A stretch of 64,000 nt of DNA from Candidatus Enterococcus myersii (lineage in GTDB: Bacteria; Bacillota; Bacilli; Lactobacillales; Enterococcaceae), in assembly GCF_017316025.1 (NCBI RefSeq), contig NZ_JAFLVT010000001.1, forward strand, positions 76,875-140,874, read 5' to 3'. A program made the position numbers and the translations under genes. Shown here in pieces: positions 35,302 through 45,029 of the stretch (its first letter is position 1; every line of letters starts with the position of its first letter). The notes under the pieces were generated by a model. That model was not told the DNA's origin. It ran no database searches and saw only the letters and a program-made list of their open reading frames with translations.

Positions 35302-36435
35302 GTGAAAGAAATTTATTTGGATCATGCGGCAACAACACCGCTACACCCAGAAGTAATAAAAGCGATGACAGAAGCGATGCCAATTTTTGGGAATCCTTCT
35401 AGCGTACATGGCTTTGGTCGCAAAGCCCACGAAAAATTAGAAGCGAGTCGGCAATTAATTGCCAAAAGTTTAGGGGTGAAAGCCCATGAAATTATTTTTA
35501 ACAGTGGCGGCACAGAAGGAGATAACACCGCAATTATCGGCACCGCTCTTGCTCGTCAAGAACTAGGGCGACATGTGATTACCACTGCAATCGAACATCC
35601 GGCTGTTTTAGAATCGATGCACTATTTGGAAAAACAGGGCTTTGAAGTTACCTATTTACCCGTCGATGAAAAAGGCCAATTAGCAATAGAAACGCTAAAA
35701 GATGCCTTGCGTCCGGAGACAATCTTAGTATCTGTGATGGCAGCCAATAATGAAACAGGGAATTTATTACCCATCAAAGCCATCGGTGAATTGTTAAAAG
35801 ATCATCCTGCTATTTTTCATACGGATGCAGTTCAAGCTTTTGGAAAAACTGCTTTAGATCCTTACGAAAATAATATTGATTTATTCAGTATTTCAGCGCA
35901 TAAAATTAACGGACCCAAAGGCGTAGGCTTCTTGTTTAAAAAAGATGGCGTAAACTTACCAAGTTATCTTCATGGTGGAGAACAAGAAGAAAAGCGACGT
36001 GCCGGGACTGAAAATTTAGTGGGAATTATTGGCATGGCAAAAGCGGTAGAAATTCTAACCCCAGAAAAACAATTGGAAAATAAAGCTCATTACGCAAAAT
36101 TGGCAGAATTACTGCTAAAAAAATTAGACGAAGCAAAAATTGCTTATCATATAAATGGTGATGTGACGCATAAATTGCCACATGTTTTAAATTTACAATT
36201 GAATGATGTGGATAACAATTTATTGTTAATGAAATTAGATTTACAAGGCCAAGCGATTTCAACAGGCTCTGCTTGTACGGCCGGCAACATTGAACCTTCT
36301 CACGTTCTAACAGCCATGTATGGCAAAGACAGTGATGCAATCCACGAATCCATTCGCGTCAGCTTTGGTTTTGGTAATACGGCAGAAGATGTCGCATATT
36401 TTGCTGAAAAACTAATTGCGGCTTGCCAAAAATAA
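35302..36435 (+). CDS. Cysteine desulfurase (NifS/IscS family)
   Basis: A 377-aa PLP enzyme that takes sulfur from cysteine for transfer to partner proteins. The start is GTG 35302 (AAAGG at 8 nt; the frame opens at GTG 35293). The N-terminus IYLDHAATTPLHP, cofactor Lys in SISAHKINGPKG near residue 202 and active-site Cys in STGSACTAG near 323 are intact. In Lactobacillales this gene is usually followed by DUF1831 and mnmA, the tRNA 2-thiolase fed by it. Here DUF1831 follows, but mnmA lies 6.8 kb further on. Confidence 0.92.
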   Translation: MKEIYLDHAATTPLHPEVIKAMTEAMPIFGNPSSVHGFGRKAHEKLEASRQLIAKSLGVKAHEIIFNSGGTEGDNTAIIGTALARQELGRHVITTAIEHPAVLESMHYLEKQGFEVTYLPVDEKGQLAIETLKDALRPETILVSVMAANNETGNLLPIKAIGELLKDHPAIFHTDAVQAFGKTALDPYENNIDLFSISAHKINGPKGVGFLFKKDGVNLPSYLHGGEQEEKRRAGTENLVGIIGMAKAVEILTPEKQLENKAHYAKLAELLLKKLDEAKIAYHINGDVTHKLPHVLNLQLNDVDNNLLLMKLDLQGQAISTGSACTAGNIEPSHVLTAMYGKDSDAIHESIRVSFGFGNTAEDVAYFAEKLIAACQK

Positions 36436-36446
36436 CGAAAGAGCAG

Positions 36447-36475
36447 TAGTCAAACACTCAGAAAACTTTTATAAT
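36447..36475 (+). promoter_or_regulatory. Promoter-like pair upstream of the DUF1831 gene
   Basis: TAGTCA (36447-36452) and TATAAT (36470-36475) are spaced by 17 nt, leaving a leader of about 125 nt before the gene. Confidence 0.45.
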
Positions 36476-36605
36476 TAAAGAGACAATCAGATTGTAGCGG
36501 TAATAAAGTCAGTAGTAAAAATAAGAGATTGCAAAAGTTAAGGCTAATTTTTTATGAAAGCGGCAAGTTTTATTACCAGCAATTAAAAAGCAGGGGGGAA
36601 AATAG

Positions 36606-36950
36606 ATGGCATTTCAAAAAAAGGCAACGGTGTTAGGTGCAAACGTTATGTACCAATTAGACCCAGAGGCAAAGAAATACACATTGCGCGATAATGGTTT
36701 TAAAGAAACAAATGGGGGGAATTTTCAATTAATTCAACCACTTGAAGCAACACCTCAAAGTAAGGAAGGCTTCAAATTGAAAATCACCGTTGATGGGGAA
36801 ATAGAAACTTTAAAAATGTCAATTACGACAGCTAATGGTTTAAAAGCAGTAAATATTTTTAAAGACCCACAACATAAAATGTTACAAGATAAATTTTACT
36901 TTTTAATGGATGGCTTTATTAGTCGTGGCCTCTTTGAAAAAGTTGCTTAA
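36606..36950 (+). CDS. DUF1831 family protein, linked to cysteine desulfurase
   Basis: A 114-aa soluble protein of DUF1831. Members are almost always next to a cysteine desulfurase gene in Lactobacillales, so a role in sulfur transfer or tRNA thiolation is suspected but unproven. It begins MAFQKKATVLG, has no signal peptide or cysteine, and starts at ATG 36606 with GGGGGG upstream. It is closed by a strong terminator at 36958-36988. Confidence 0.85.
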   Translation: MAFQKKATVLGANVMYQLDPEAKKYTLRDNGFKETNGGNFQLIQPLEATPQSKEGFKLKITVDGEIETLKMSITTANGLKAVNIFKDPQHKMLQDKFYFLMDGFISRGLFEKVA

Positions 36951-36957
36951 AAATTTG

Positions 36958-36988
36958 CCGCCGCCAGCTTTTGCTGGTGGTTTTTTTG
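36958..36988 (+). terminator. Intrinsic terminator after DUF1831
   Basis: CCGCCAGC pairs with GCTGGTGG (one G-T pair) around TTTT, followed by seven T. Confidence 0.9.
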
Positions 36989-37055
36989 TAACCAATCATA
37001 AGTTTTGTACGAAAAAATTTGTCATGTTGCTAACGTTAGCGTGCAGACCGCGTGC

Positions 37056-37132
37056 AGCCAGCTTTTTTAGGTGGCTAGCTTTATGCACGAACTCGCAGCG
37101 ACAATAAGTCAAAATCTTGAGAAATTTGGGAA
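37056..37132. repeat. Truncated copy (left half) of the hairpin repeat family
   Basis: The stretch containing AGCTTTATGCACGAACTCGC, then GACAATAAGTCAAAATCTTG, closely matches the left half of the B-type units at 27735 and 28107. Homology stops near 37130, before the right arm, so this copy could not form the hairpin. It lies in the 270-nt gap between DUF1831 and the aldo/keto reductase gene. Confidence 0.8.
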
Positions 37133-37218
37133 ATTTATATTTGCTAATAGTAATTTTTTTACCCAATCATAAAGCTGGTTTATACTTGAAGTAAGAAAAG
37201 CGAGATGGAGGTAGACAC

Positions 37219-38070
37219 ATGGAAATTGCTGGCGAAAAGATTTACCCGATTGGTTTAGGAACGTGGCATATGGGAGACGACTTAGTAAAAAGAACAGCAG
37301 AATTAGCAGCTTTGCAAACGGGTCTCAAACAAGCAAGTTCAACGGTAAAAATCGCAATTGATACAGCCGAAATGTATGGAGATGGCAATTCAGAAGAGTT
37401 AGTAGGAAAAGCGCTACAGTCTGTCTCGCGGGAAAACGTTTATCTAATTTCAAAAGTTTACCCTTGGAATGCTACAAAAGAAAAATTGCCTCAAAGTTTA
37501 GCTGCTAGTTTGAAGCGATTAAAGACGGATTATCTTGACTTGTATTTACTACATTGGCCAGGAGAAGTGCCCTTAGCTGAAACAGTCACTGCATTAGAGG
37601 ATGCTAAAAAAAGTGGTTTGATTAAAAATTGGGGCGTTTCAAATTTTGATGTATCCGATATGCAAGAACTGTGGCAACTACCAGCTGGCAAAAACTGTGC
37701 TGCCAATGAAGTCTTATATAATTTAGGTAGCCGCGGCATTGAATTTGATCTACTTCCTTGGCTGAATAAGCAACAAGTGCCACTAATTGCGTATTCTCCG
37801 ATTGCACAAGGGGATAGTTTAGGTAATCAATTTTTGCAAGATGGTGGACTACAAGAAATTGCTACTCGTCATGGGGTTTCTATTTTTCAATTGCTTTTAG
37901 CTTGGGCAATTCGGGATGAAAAGACATTGGCAATTCCGCAATCGAGCAACAAAGATCATGTCCTAACAAACTTAGCTGCAGCAAAAATCCAGTTAACCAA
38001 AAAAGAGTGGCAAAAAATTGCAGCACGTTATCTTGCTCCAACCAAAAAGCAGCCATTGGCAGTATTGTAG
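37219..38070 (+). CDS. Aldo/keto reductase
   Basis: A 283-aa NADPH-dependent reductase of the AKR superfamily. The catalytic tetrad is visible: Asp in AIDTAEMYGDG near residue 49, Tyr in the same motif, Lys in LISKVYPW near 79 and His in LYLLHWPG near 112. IPQSSNKDHVLTNL near 240 is the cofactor-binding end of the barrel. The start ATG at 37219 follows GGAGG. The metallophosphoesterase gene starts almost immediately after. The substrate cannot be predicted. Confidence 0.9.
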   Translation: MEIAGEKIYPIGLGTWHMGDDLVKRTAELAALQTGLKQASSTVKIAIDTAEMYGDGNSEELVGKALQSVSRENVYLISKVYPWNATKEKLPQSLAASLKRLKTDYLDLYLLHWPGEVPLAETVTALEDAKKSGLIKNWGVSNFDVSDMQELWQLPAGKNCAANEVLYNLGSRGIEFDLLPWLNKQQVPLIAYSPIAQGDSLGNQFLQDGGLQEIATRHGVSIFQLLLAWAIRDEKTLAIPQSSNKDHVLTNLAAAKIQLTKKEWQKIAARYLAPTKKQPLAVL

Positions 38071-38079
38071 GTGAGCGAA

Positions 38080-38685
38080 ATGAAATTTTTTACATCCGAT
38101 ACTCATTATTTCCATCAAGATTTACTAGGGGACAATGATTTTGCACCGCGCCCATTTGAAGATCTGCAAACAATGCATGAATTAATGATAAAAAACTGGA
38201 ATGCTGTTGTAAAACAAGGCGATACTGTATACCATTTAGGGGATGTTGCAATGCATCCTGCTTATGAGGCAGGCTACCCGGAGATTTTAGCTTTACTGAT
38301 GCGTTTGAATGGGCAGATAATTTTTATTAAAGGAAATCACGATCATCGCACGTTTTTCAAATTTTTAGAAAAAAATAATAGAATCTTATCAAATGGTCAG
38401 CCAAAATTTCAGTTTGCAGATGTGGGGATCATTATCAAATTTAATCACCATCAGTATTATTTGACGCATTATCCCATGTTGTTGGGGGTCACCAAAAACA
38501 TTCGTAATTTGCATGGACATGTGCATCATTATAGTGTACCGATTAAAGAAAATATCAATGTCGGCGTCGATGCACCAGAAATTGATTTCTTACCAGAAAA
38601 ATTGCCCTTTGGAACTCCCATCTCAGAAAATCAAATTGATCTGATTGCAGCCAAGAAAGAAGCAGAATTGGCTAAACTTCGTTAA
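38080..38685 (+). CDS. Calcineurin-like metallophosphoesterase
   Basis: A 201-aa phosphoesterase with the metal-ligand motifs of the family: SDTHYFH (DxH) near residue 6, HLGDVAMHP (GDxx) near 52, KGNHDHR (GNHD) near 85 and HGHVHHY (GHxH) near 150. The start is ATG 38080, preceded by AGGTGAG at about 7 nt and 9 nt after the aldo/keto reductase stop, so the two form an operon. The substrate is unknown. A strong terminator at 38731-38768 follows. Confidence 0.85.
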   Translation: MKFFTSDTHYFHQDLLGDNDFAPRPFEDLQTMHELMIKNWNAVVKQGDTVYHLGDVAMHPAYEAGYPEILALLMRLNGQIIFIKGNHDHRTFFKFLEKNNRILSNGQPKFQFADVGIIIKFNHHQYYLTHYPMLLGVTKNIRNLHGHVHHYSVPIKENINVGVDAPEIDFLPEKLPFGTPISENQIDLIAAKKEAELAKLR

Positions 38686-38730
38686 TAAAATAACCTTAAA
38701 ATATTTTTTTAAAAAGTTGGATCTTCAAAA

Positions 38731-38768
38731 AGAAACAAAAGGAATTTTCCTTTTGTTTCTTTTTTTTA
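38731..38768 (+). terminator. Intrinsic terminator after the metallophosphoesterase gene
   Basis: AGAAACAAAAGGAA pairs perfectly with TTCCTTTTGTTTCT, followed by eight T. Confidence 0.93.
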
Positions 38769-38826
38769 TTCTGAAAATTATCTCTTAAATAAATTTTTTT
38801 ATTTCTAATTTGAAATTTTGTGAGAA

Positions 38827-38897
38827 TAGCAAGCGTTTACCGTCTTTTTATCTTGCCGTTAAAAATTGCGCCGGAAAGCATAATTGTTATATAATTA
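38827..38897 (+). promoter_or_regulatory. Candidate promoter and cre-like site of the adhesin gene
   Basis: TAGCAAGCGTTTACC (38827-38841) matches a catabolite-responsive element at all but two positions. Downstream, TTGCGC and TATAAT are separated by 18 nt, close to 38868-38897. The cre-like site lies upstream of the promoter, so its effect, if real, could be either sign. Confidence 0.35.
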
Positions 38898-38936
38898 TAA
38901 AAAGATTAGAAAATAAAAAGAATTGTGAGGTTAAAT

Positions 38937-41900
38937 ATGAAGATAAAAAATAAGAAAATAATTTTTATGGTATGCATCTGTCTACTTTTTCCTTTTTTAG
39001 AAGCTATGAGCGGGAGTATGTTTACGTGGCGTCCCAAAGCAAGCAGTGATAAAAATTATTTGGTCAATAACGATTTTTTGAAGATCGACCACAAAGTAGA
39101 AATACAAGGCAATGATCATTTATTATGGACATTTCATTATGTTAAAAACACCGGTGTAACCGCAACACAGCTTGCGATAAAAATTAGTGATGACAAAATT
39201 GTTCAGCCGCTTTCTGGAAACGACTTTTTTACAGAAACAAATTGGCTAAAGGAAAAAAGTGAGTCAGACAAGACTAGTGGCACAACAAAAAGTGAAGGGC
39301 AATTTACATTTACCACAACAAAAGACGTCCGTCCGACGATTCATTTTGACTTGTTGCAAGAAGAACCAACACCCAATTATGCTTTATCAGCAACAGAGAA
39401 AACGCATACATTAACTAACCCCCATCAAAAAGAAAATGATGAAGATAAAAAACACGCCGTTGATCAGACAGCAACTGAAAAAACACCACCCGTTGTAAAG
39501 CAAAAAGTAGTGACACCAATTACGATTAAAATGCCAACAGATCTATCAGGGTGGCCGATTGATAAGGTCAGCTTTGAAACAAAACAAGGTAATGGCGACT
39601 GGCAAAGTGTAGATGAAACACAGCCACCATTTATTTTTTCAGACACATCGATTCGCCTGCAGTATCACTTTAATTTGGATCAGTTTTTTCAGACACCAGC
39701 AGGAGCAAAAGTCAAAGCAGAAATTGATGCAGATGAAAATAGAGAACGAAATTTTGAGTTTAGTTTTGAAATTTCTGGGGATATCTATTTGGAAAGTGAT
39801 ATAAAAGAAATGCTGACAATTAATGGTGAAAAAAGAGGAGAATTCACCATTAAAAAAAATGGGGGCAAAGACGGCAAAAATCATTTATGGACGGTTACAT
39901 TTAATAATGAAAATTGGAGTAAAGAGAATGTTCAAGGTGAAATGAACTTAACTTCTACAGTGGTCATAGAAGAAGTGACAGAAAGCATTGATGTAATGCT
40001 TGATAAAGATGCTGAAATTAAAGAAACGATTCAAATTCAACCGGTAAAAAATGAGTACAGCCTGCAAAAAGGTGTAAGTAAAGCGCCCACTAAGGTTACT
40101 TTAGCTAAAGAAGACTACCATCTCTTGGAGTGGGAAATCACCGTTACACCTGGTCGGGATAAAAAGGATCCAAGTAAATTTGTTCCAATTAAAGACTTGC
40201 GCATTGCCGATGAAGATATCACAACACTTTATCCAGAGAGTGGCGCCAAGGCCGGGTTTTACTTGCCGCCGACAGATTTGGCAGCAAAGATTAGCGAATT
40301 GGCAGATTTTCAATTGTTTAAAATTACAATGGAAGTTGACGGTAAGGCCAAAGAATTACTAGCAGGAAAAGATTATAAAATTACGTATGACAAAAATAAT
40401 GATAGTAAATTTTCCTTGCTGTTTTACCATTGGAATGACGGAATTGATACCCAGATAACAGGGCCGGTCAAAATTCAATACACCACGATTTTAAAAGACA
40501 ATCATCCCAGTGAGATTAGCAACAGGGTTCAAAGTAACATCGCCGGCAGTAGTAAGTTAGAGGCAATAGCCAAAACGGAATACTACTATGATCATTTGCA
40601 AAAGTCAGCTGTTAGTAAGGGCAACGGTATTATTGAATGGACCGTCATTTATCATCGGGACAAAAATGAGAAAATTGACTTTATTGATGAATTAAACGAT
40701 GGTCAAATCGATTTTAAGACACTTAAAGTTTTTGCCGAATTAAAAAAAGGGCAACAAGTATTTCCTAATATCGCCACTACACCAGAACAATACCACGATT
40801 TAATTACGCTTAAAGACACAAAAGAAAGTCAGTTTACATTATCCTTCAGTGAAAAAATACCAAAGGGGCGCTATATCGTCACCTATCAAAGTAAGCATGA
40901 GGATACTAAAGGCCAGACTTTAGTGGAAAATAAAATCAGCGGCGGCGACTTAACGGCAGCTTCTAGTACGTTTACTTCGTTAGCTGTTGAAAAACAAGTA
41001 ATCAGACAAACGCTCTTTGACGAAAGTGTTGATAGTAACTTTAGCGATAAAACGATTTTATGGTCAGCTTCGGTTGTGACAATACCAGGTGCAGGTGAGA
41101 TTTTAATTAACGATGCCGCATTACGGTTAAAAGAAGGCGTCTTTTATAAAAATGGTCTCGCTTATTATTGGAATAAAGATAGCACGCTGGCAAAAGAGGC
41201 AGTCCTTGTAACTGGAAAAAAATTTAATGAAGGAATTAATCAACCCTATTTAAAGGAAAAAGGCATAATTGTCGCTTATCAAGATGAAAATGGAGAATTT
41301 CGTGAAATTCCCACAGTAGATATCACGCTTACGATTGATAACGGCAAGTTAACTACAACAGCAGGGACAATAATAGCCGATCCTGATGCTGGAATTGCAT
41401 TGCAATCTGATACATTGAAAACAGGGGAGAAAGCAGCTGGATTTCAGTTGAAGATTAATGAAAAACATGCTGGTAAAAAAATCTGGTTAGCAATTGCGAC
41501 AAAATATGGCAATACACCAGAACTTGTACCGCAAGTGCCGATTAGTAATTATTTGTTTAATACAATCGAAGCACTACAAGGCACGTATCAAGGCCATGCC
41601 CAGGCGAATACGGGGTGGACGAACAATGTCCAAGTTGCTGATGCATTGAAAAAAAGAGGAACGCTTGATATAAAAAATTCTTCTGTCACCTGGGAAATAT
41701 TAGCAAACACAAGAGGATACGCCATCAAAGCTGGAGATGAAATTGTCGACCATATGAATGTTTGGAAATTTGATGATAACACCACGAGCTTCATTCAGCG
41801 TATGACATTACAAGATTTGCAAGAAATCGTTGTTTATCAGTTGGAAACAAAAGATGATAAAGAAAAAAATTCGACTACAGATTGGTATCACGACTACAAA

Positions 41901-43514
41901 AAAGTGAAATTAGAAATCAATGCAGATTATGAAATAATCCCGCTAAAAAATGACGGCAAGCAGTGGTCTGAAATACCAGTTTTAGAACAAACAAAAGATA
42001 CCTTAGCACAGGGCTTTACCATCCGGTTTAAAAAAGATATGGGATATGCCGCTTTTAAAGTCAGTTTTGCAACGCAACTTGATAAAGCGATTATGGCCGC
42101 TGAAAAAGGCAATAAAAATCAAATCTTAAATACAACCGCGCTGGTAACGAATAGTGGCACGACAAAAAGTGCCGCTAGTGTATCGTATACAAAAGTGGCA
42201 AGTGGGGTTTATAAAACAGCTTCAGATTTTGATGTAGAGACCATGGAAATCCCTTGGACAGCTATCGTTAATCCTGAAGGTGCTCGGTTGCATAACTTAG
42301 TGATTGAAGATACTTCATCAGACCAAGATATAATTCCGGGTAAAATTAAATTGTATTATGCCAATTTAGAAACAATAAAAGAAGGAACGAATACTTGGAA
42401 ACCACAAATAGACAAAGACGGTGAAGTAGAAACTGAGGCTTATCAACTTGAGTGGGAAAATGGCGGCTTCAAAATTTCCTTTGCCAAAGATTTCGTGGTG
42501 AGTACACCTTTAATTATTGAGTACAGCGGTAAACCTAAAAAAGCCGAGCAAAGTTATATTGAAAATCACATCAAAATTAAGTGGGGTGAAAAATCAACAA
42601 ACACGCATACTGAAAAAATTGAGATCAGAAATGTCAGTGCTTCTGGTACCATTAGTGGAAATGCTAGAATGTTGACAATAAAAAAACATTCCAAAGATGA
42701 AGAGGCCTTGGCGGGTGCGAAATTCATTTTAGAAAAAAAGAACGGAGACACCTGGCAAGAAATTAACGTCAAGCAAGCTGAAGCCTCAACTTCCAACAGT
42801 GGACTACTATCTTTTACCGGACTTAGATCAGGTGATTATCGCATTAAAGAAGTCCAAGCACCAAAAGGGTACCAACTATTTTCACAATATGCTTATTTCA
42901 CCTTAGACAAAGAGCAGCCAGTTATTACCGATGAAGCCGGGGATGTAACAGCTACATTGACGGAGCATTATCATTTTGCTGCCTCAGCGGATAATTTGAA
43001 CTTGACTTTAAATGTAGCCAACGATGAACGTCCGCCCTTTGATTTTGAAGCTAAAAAAATACTTCAAGGTGCAACAGGAAAAGCGACTTTTGATTTTAAC
43101 ATTGAAACAGTAGCAGATGCTACGATTGTAGCCTATGGTTGTGGGGAAATTGAAGCAGGAAAGACAAAAGGTGAGATAAAATTTTACACCACCGCTAAAA
43201 AAGAAGTATTAATAAAAGATTGGCGCCAATATTTAACAACAGGTGTAAAATATCGTTTAGTCGAGGTCAATAAACCAAAAGAATTTTCGGTTAAATATTA
43301 CAATGAAACCAATCAAACAGAGTCCAATGAATTTGTAATCGATGAGAAAACGCAGGTGATAGCATTTACGGTCACAAATTCACGCCCAGAAGGTTTTATG
43401 CCTGCAACAGGGGGAAGGGGCACGCAGATCTTTTTAATTATGGCGGCTGCTCTAAGTAGTATTGCAGGGCTAACAGGTCTTTATTACTGGTGGCGCAATC
43501 GCAAAATGAACTAA
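38937..43514 (+). CDS. Large cell-wall-anchored adhesin (Cna/SpaA-type domains, MPATG sorting signal)
   Basis: A 1525-aa surface protein. The start is ATG 38937 (TGAGG at 6 nt). An N-terminal signal peptide (KKIIFMVCICLLFPFLEA) precedes repeated Ig-like modules, each marked by a strand with conserved Trp: LLWTFHY, LEWEITV, IEWTVIY, ILWSASV, VTWEILA and IPWTAIV. These resemble adhesive domains of the collagen-binding type. Around residues 1243-1325 is a SpaA-like domain (LTIKKHSKDEEALAGAKF ... GDYRIKEVQAPKGY), followed by a pilin-like domain. The C-terminus has a sorting signal MPATG (residues 1488-1492) with Met in place of Leu, a membrane segment and a basic tail (RNRKMN). The ligand is unknown. 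It is flanked by two strong terminators. Confidence 0.88.
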   Translation: MKIKNKKIIFMVCICLLFPFLEAMSGSMFTWRPKASSDKNYLVNNDFLKIDHKVEIQGNDHLLWTFHYVKNTGVTATQLAIKISDDKIVQPLSGNDFFTETNWLKEKSESDKTSGTTKSEGQFTFTTTKDVRPTIHFDLLQEEPTPNYALSATEKTHTLTNPHQKENDEDKKHAVDQTATEKTPPVVKQKVVTPITIKMPTDLSGWPIDKVSFETKQGNGDWQSVDETQPPFIFSDTSIRLQYHFNLDQFFQTPAGAKVKAEIDADENRERNFEFSFEISGDIYLESDIKEMLTINGEKRGEFTIKKNGGKDGKNHLWTVTFNNENWSKENVQGEMNLTSTVVIEEVTESIDVMLDKDAEIKETIQIQPVKNEYSLQKGVSKAPTKVTLAKEDYHLLEWEITVTPGRDKKDPSKFVPIKDLRIADEDITTLYPESGAKAGFYLPPTDLAAKISELADFQLFKITMEVDGKAKELLAGKDYKITYDKNNDSKFSLLFYHWNDGIDTQITGPVKIQYTTILKDNHPSEISNRVQSNIAGSSKLEAIAKTEYYYDHLQKSAVSKGNGIIEWTVIYHRDKNEKIDFIDELNDGQIDFKTLKVFAELKKGQQVFPNIATTPEQYHDLITLKDTKESQFTLSFSEKIPKGRYIVTYQSKHEDTKGQTLVENKISGGDLTAASSTFTSLAVEKQVIRQTLFDESVDSNFSDKTILWSASVVTIPGAGEILINDAALRLKEGVFYKNGLAYYWNKDSTLAKEAVLVTGKKFNEGINQPYLKEKGIIVAYQDENGEFREIPTVDITLTIDNGKLTTTAGTIIADPDAGIALQSDTLKTGEKAAGFQLKINEKHAGKKIWLAIATKYGNTPELVPQVPISNYLFNTIEALQGTYQGHAQANTGWTNNVQVADALKKRGTLDIKNSSVTWEILANTRGYAIKAGDEIVDHMNVWKFDDNTTSFIQRMTLQDLQEIVVYQLETKDDKEKNSTTDWYHDYKKVKLEINADYEIIPLKNDGKQWSEIPVLEQTKDTLAQGFTIRFKKDMGYAAFKVSFATQLDKAIMAAEKGNKNQILNTTALVTNSGTTKSAASVSYTKVASGVYKTASDFDVETMEIPWTAIVNPEGARLHNLVIEDTSSDQDIIPGKIKLYYANLETIKEGTNTWKPQIDKDGEVETEAYQLEWENGGFKISFAKDFVVSTPLIIEYSGKPKKAEQSYIENHIKIKWGEKSTNTHTEKIEIRNVSASGTISGNARMLTIKKHSKDEEALAGAKFILEKKNGDTWQEINVKQAEASTSNSGLLSFTGLRSGDYRIKEVQAPKGYQLFSQYAYFTLDKEQPVITDEAGDVTATLTEHYHFAASADNLNLTLNVANDERPPFDFEAKKILQGATGKATFDFNIETVADATIVAYGCGEIEAGKTKGEIKFYTTAKKEVLIKDWRQYLTTGVKYRLVEVNKPKEFSVKYYNETNQTESNEFVIDEKTQVIAFTVTNSRPEGFMPATGGRGTQIFLIMAAALSSIAGLTGLYYWWRNRKMN

Positions 43515-43518
43515 AAAT

Positions 43519-43594
43519 AATGCCAAATATGAAGCTGTTTTTAACGGATAAGTTTTCCTTTTAAACATAAAATTTCATATTTGGCATTTTTTTT
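43519..43594. terminator. Terminator after the adhesin gene
   Basis: AATGCCAAATATGAA (43519-43533) pairs perfectly with TTCATATTTGGCATT (43574-43588), followed by a long T-run. Confidence 0.92.
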
Positions 43595-43732
43595 GCTATA
43601 TTAATTAACCTGCCTTTAAAGAAAATCCTAATTTAAAAACAAGTACATGAAATTATTAGCCATCTGTTGTATAATGACAAATACTGAAAAGTTGCGACCT
43701 TCAAATCGTTAAATTTTCGGAATTAACAATGA

Positions 43733-44869
<1,137 letters not shown>

Positions 44870-44876
44870 AAATTGA

Positions 44877-44902
44877 GATGTGCCTTCGGGTGCATCTTTT
44901 TA
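44877..44902 (+). terminator. Intrinsic terminator of mnmA
   Basis: GATGTGCC pairs with GGTGCATC (two G-T pairs) around a TTCG loop, followed by TTTTT. Confidence 0.8.
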
Positions 44903-45029
44903 TTATGTTTAAAATAAAACAAATATAGTTCTAGAAATTCGTTAACTTTTATTAAAAATGCGTGCATTAAATTAATATACGCCAGGATATAAGGTAAAAT
45001 AAAATAACTATTTTATTAGGAGCATAAAA

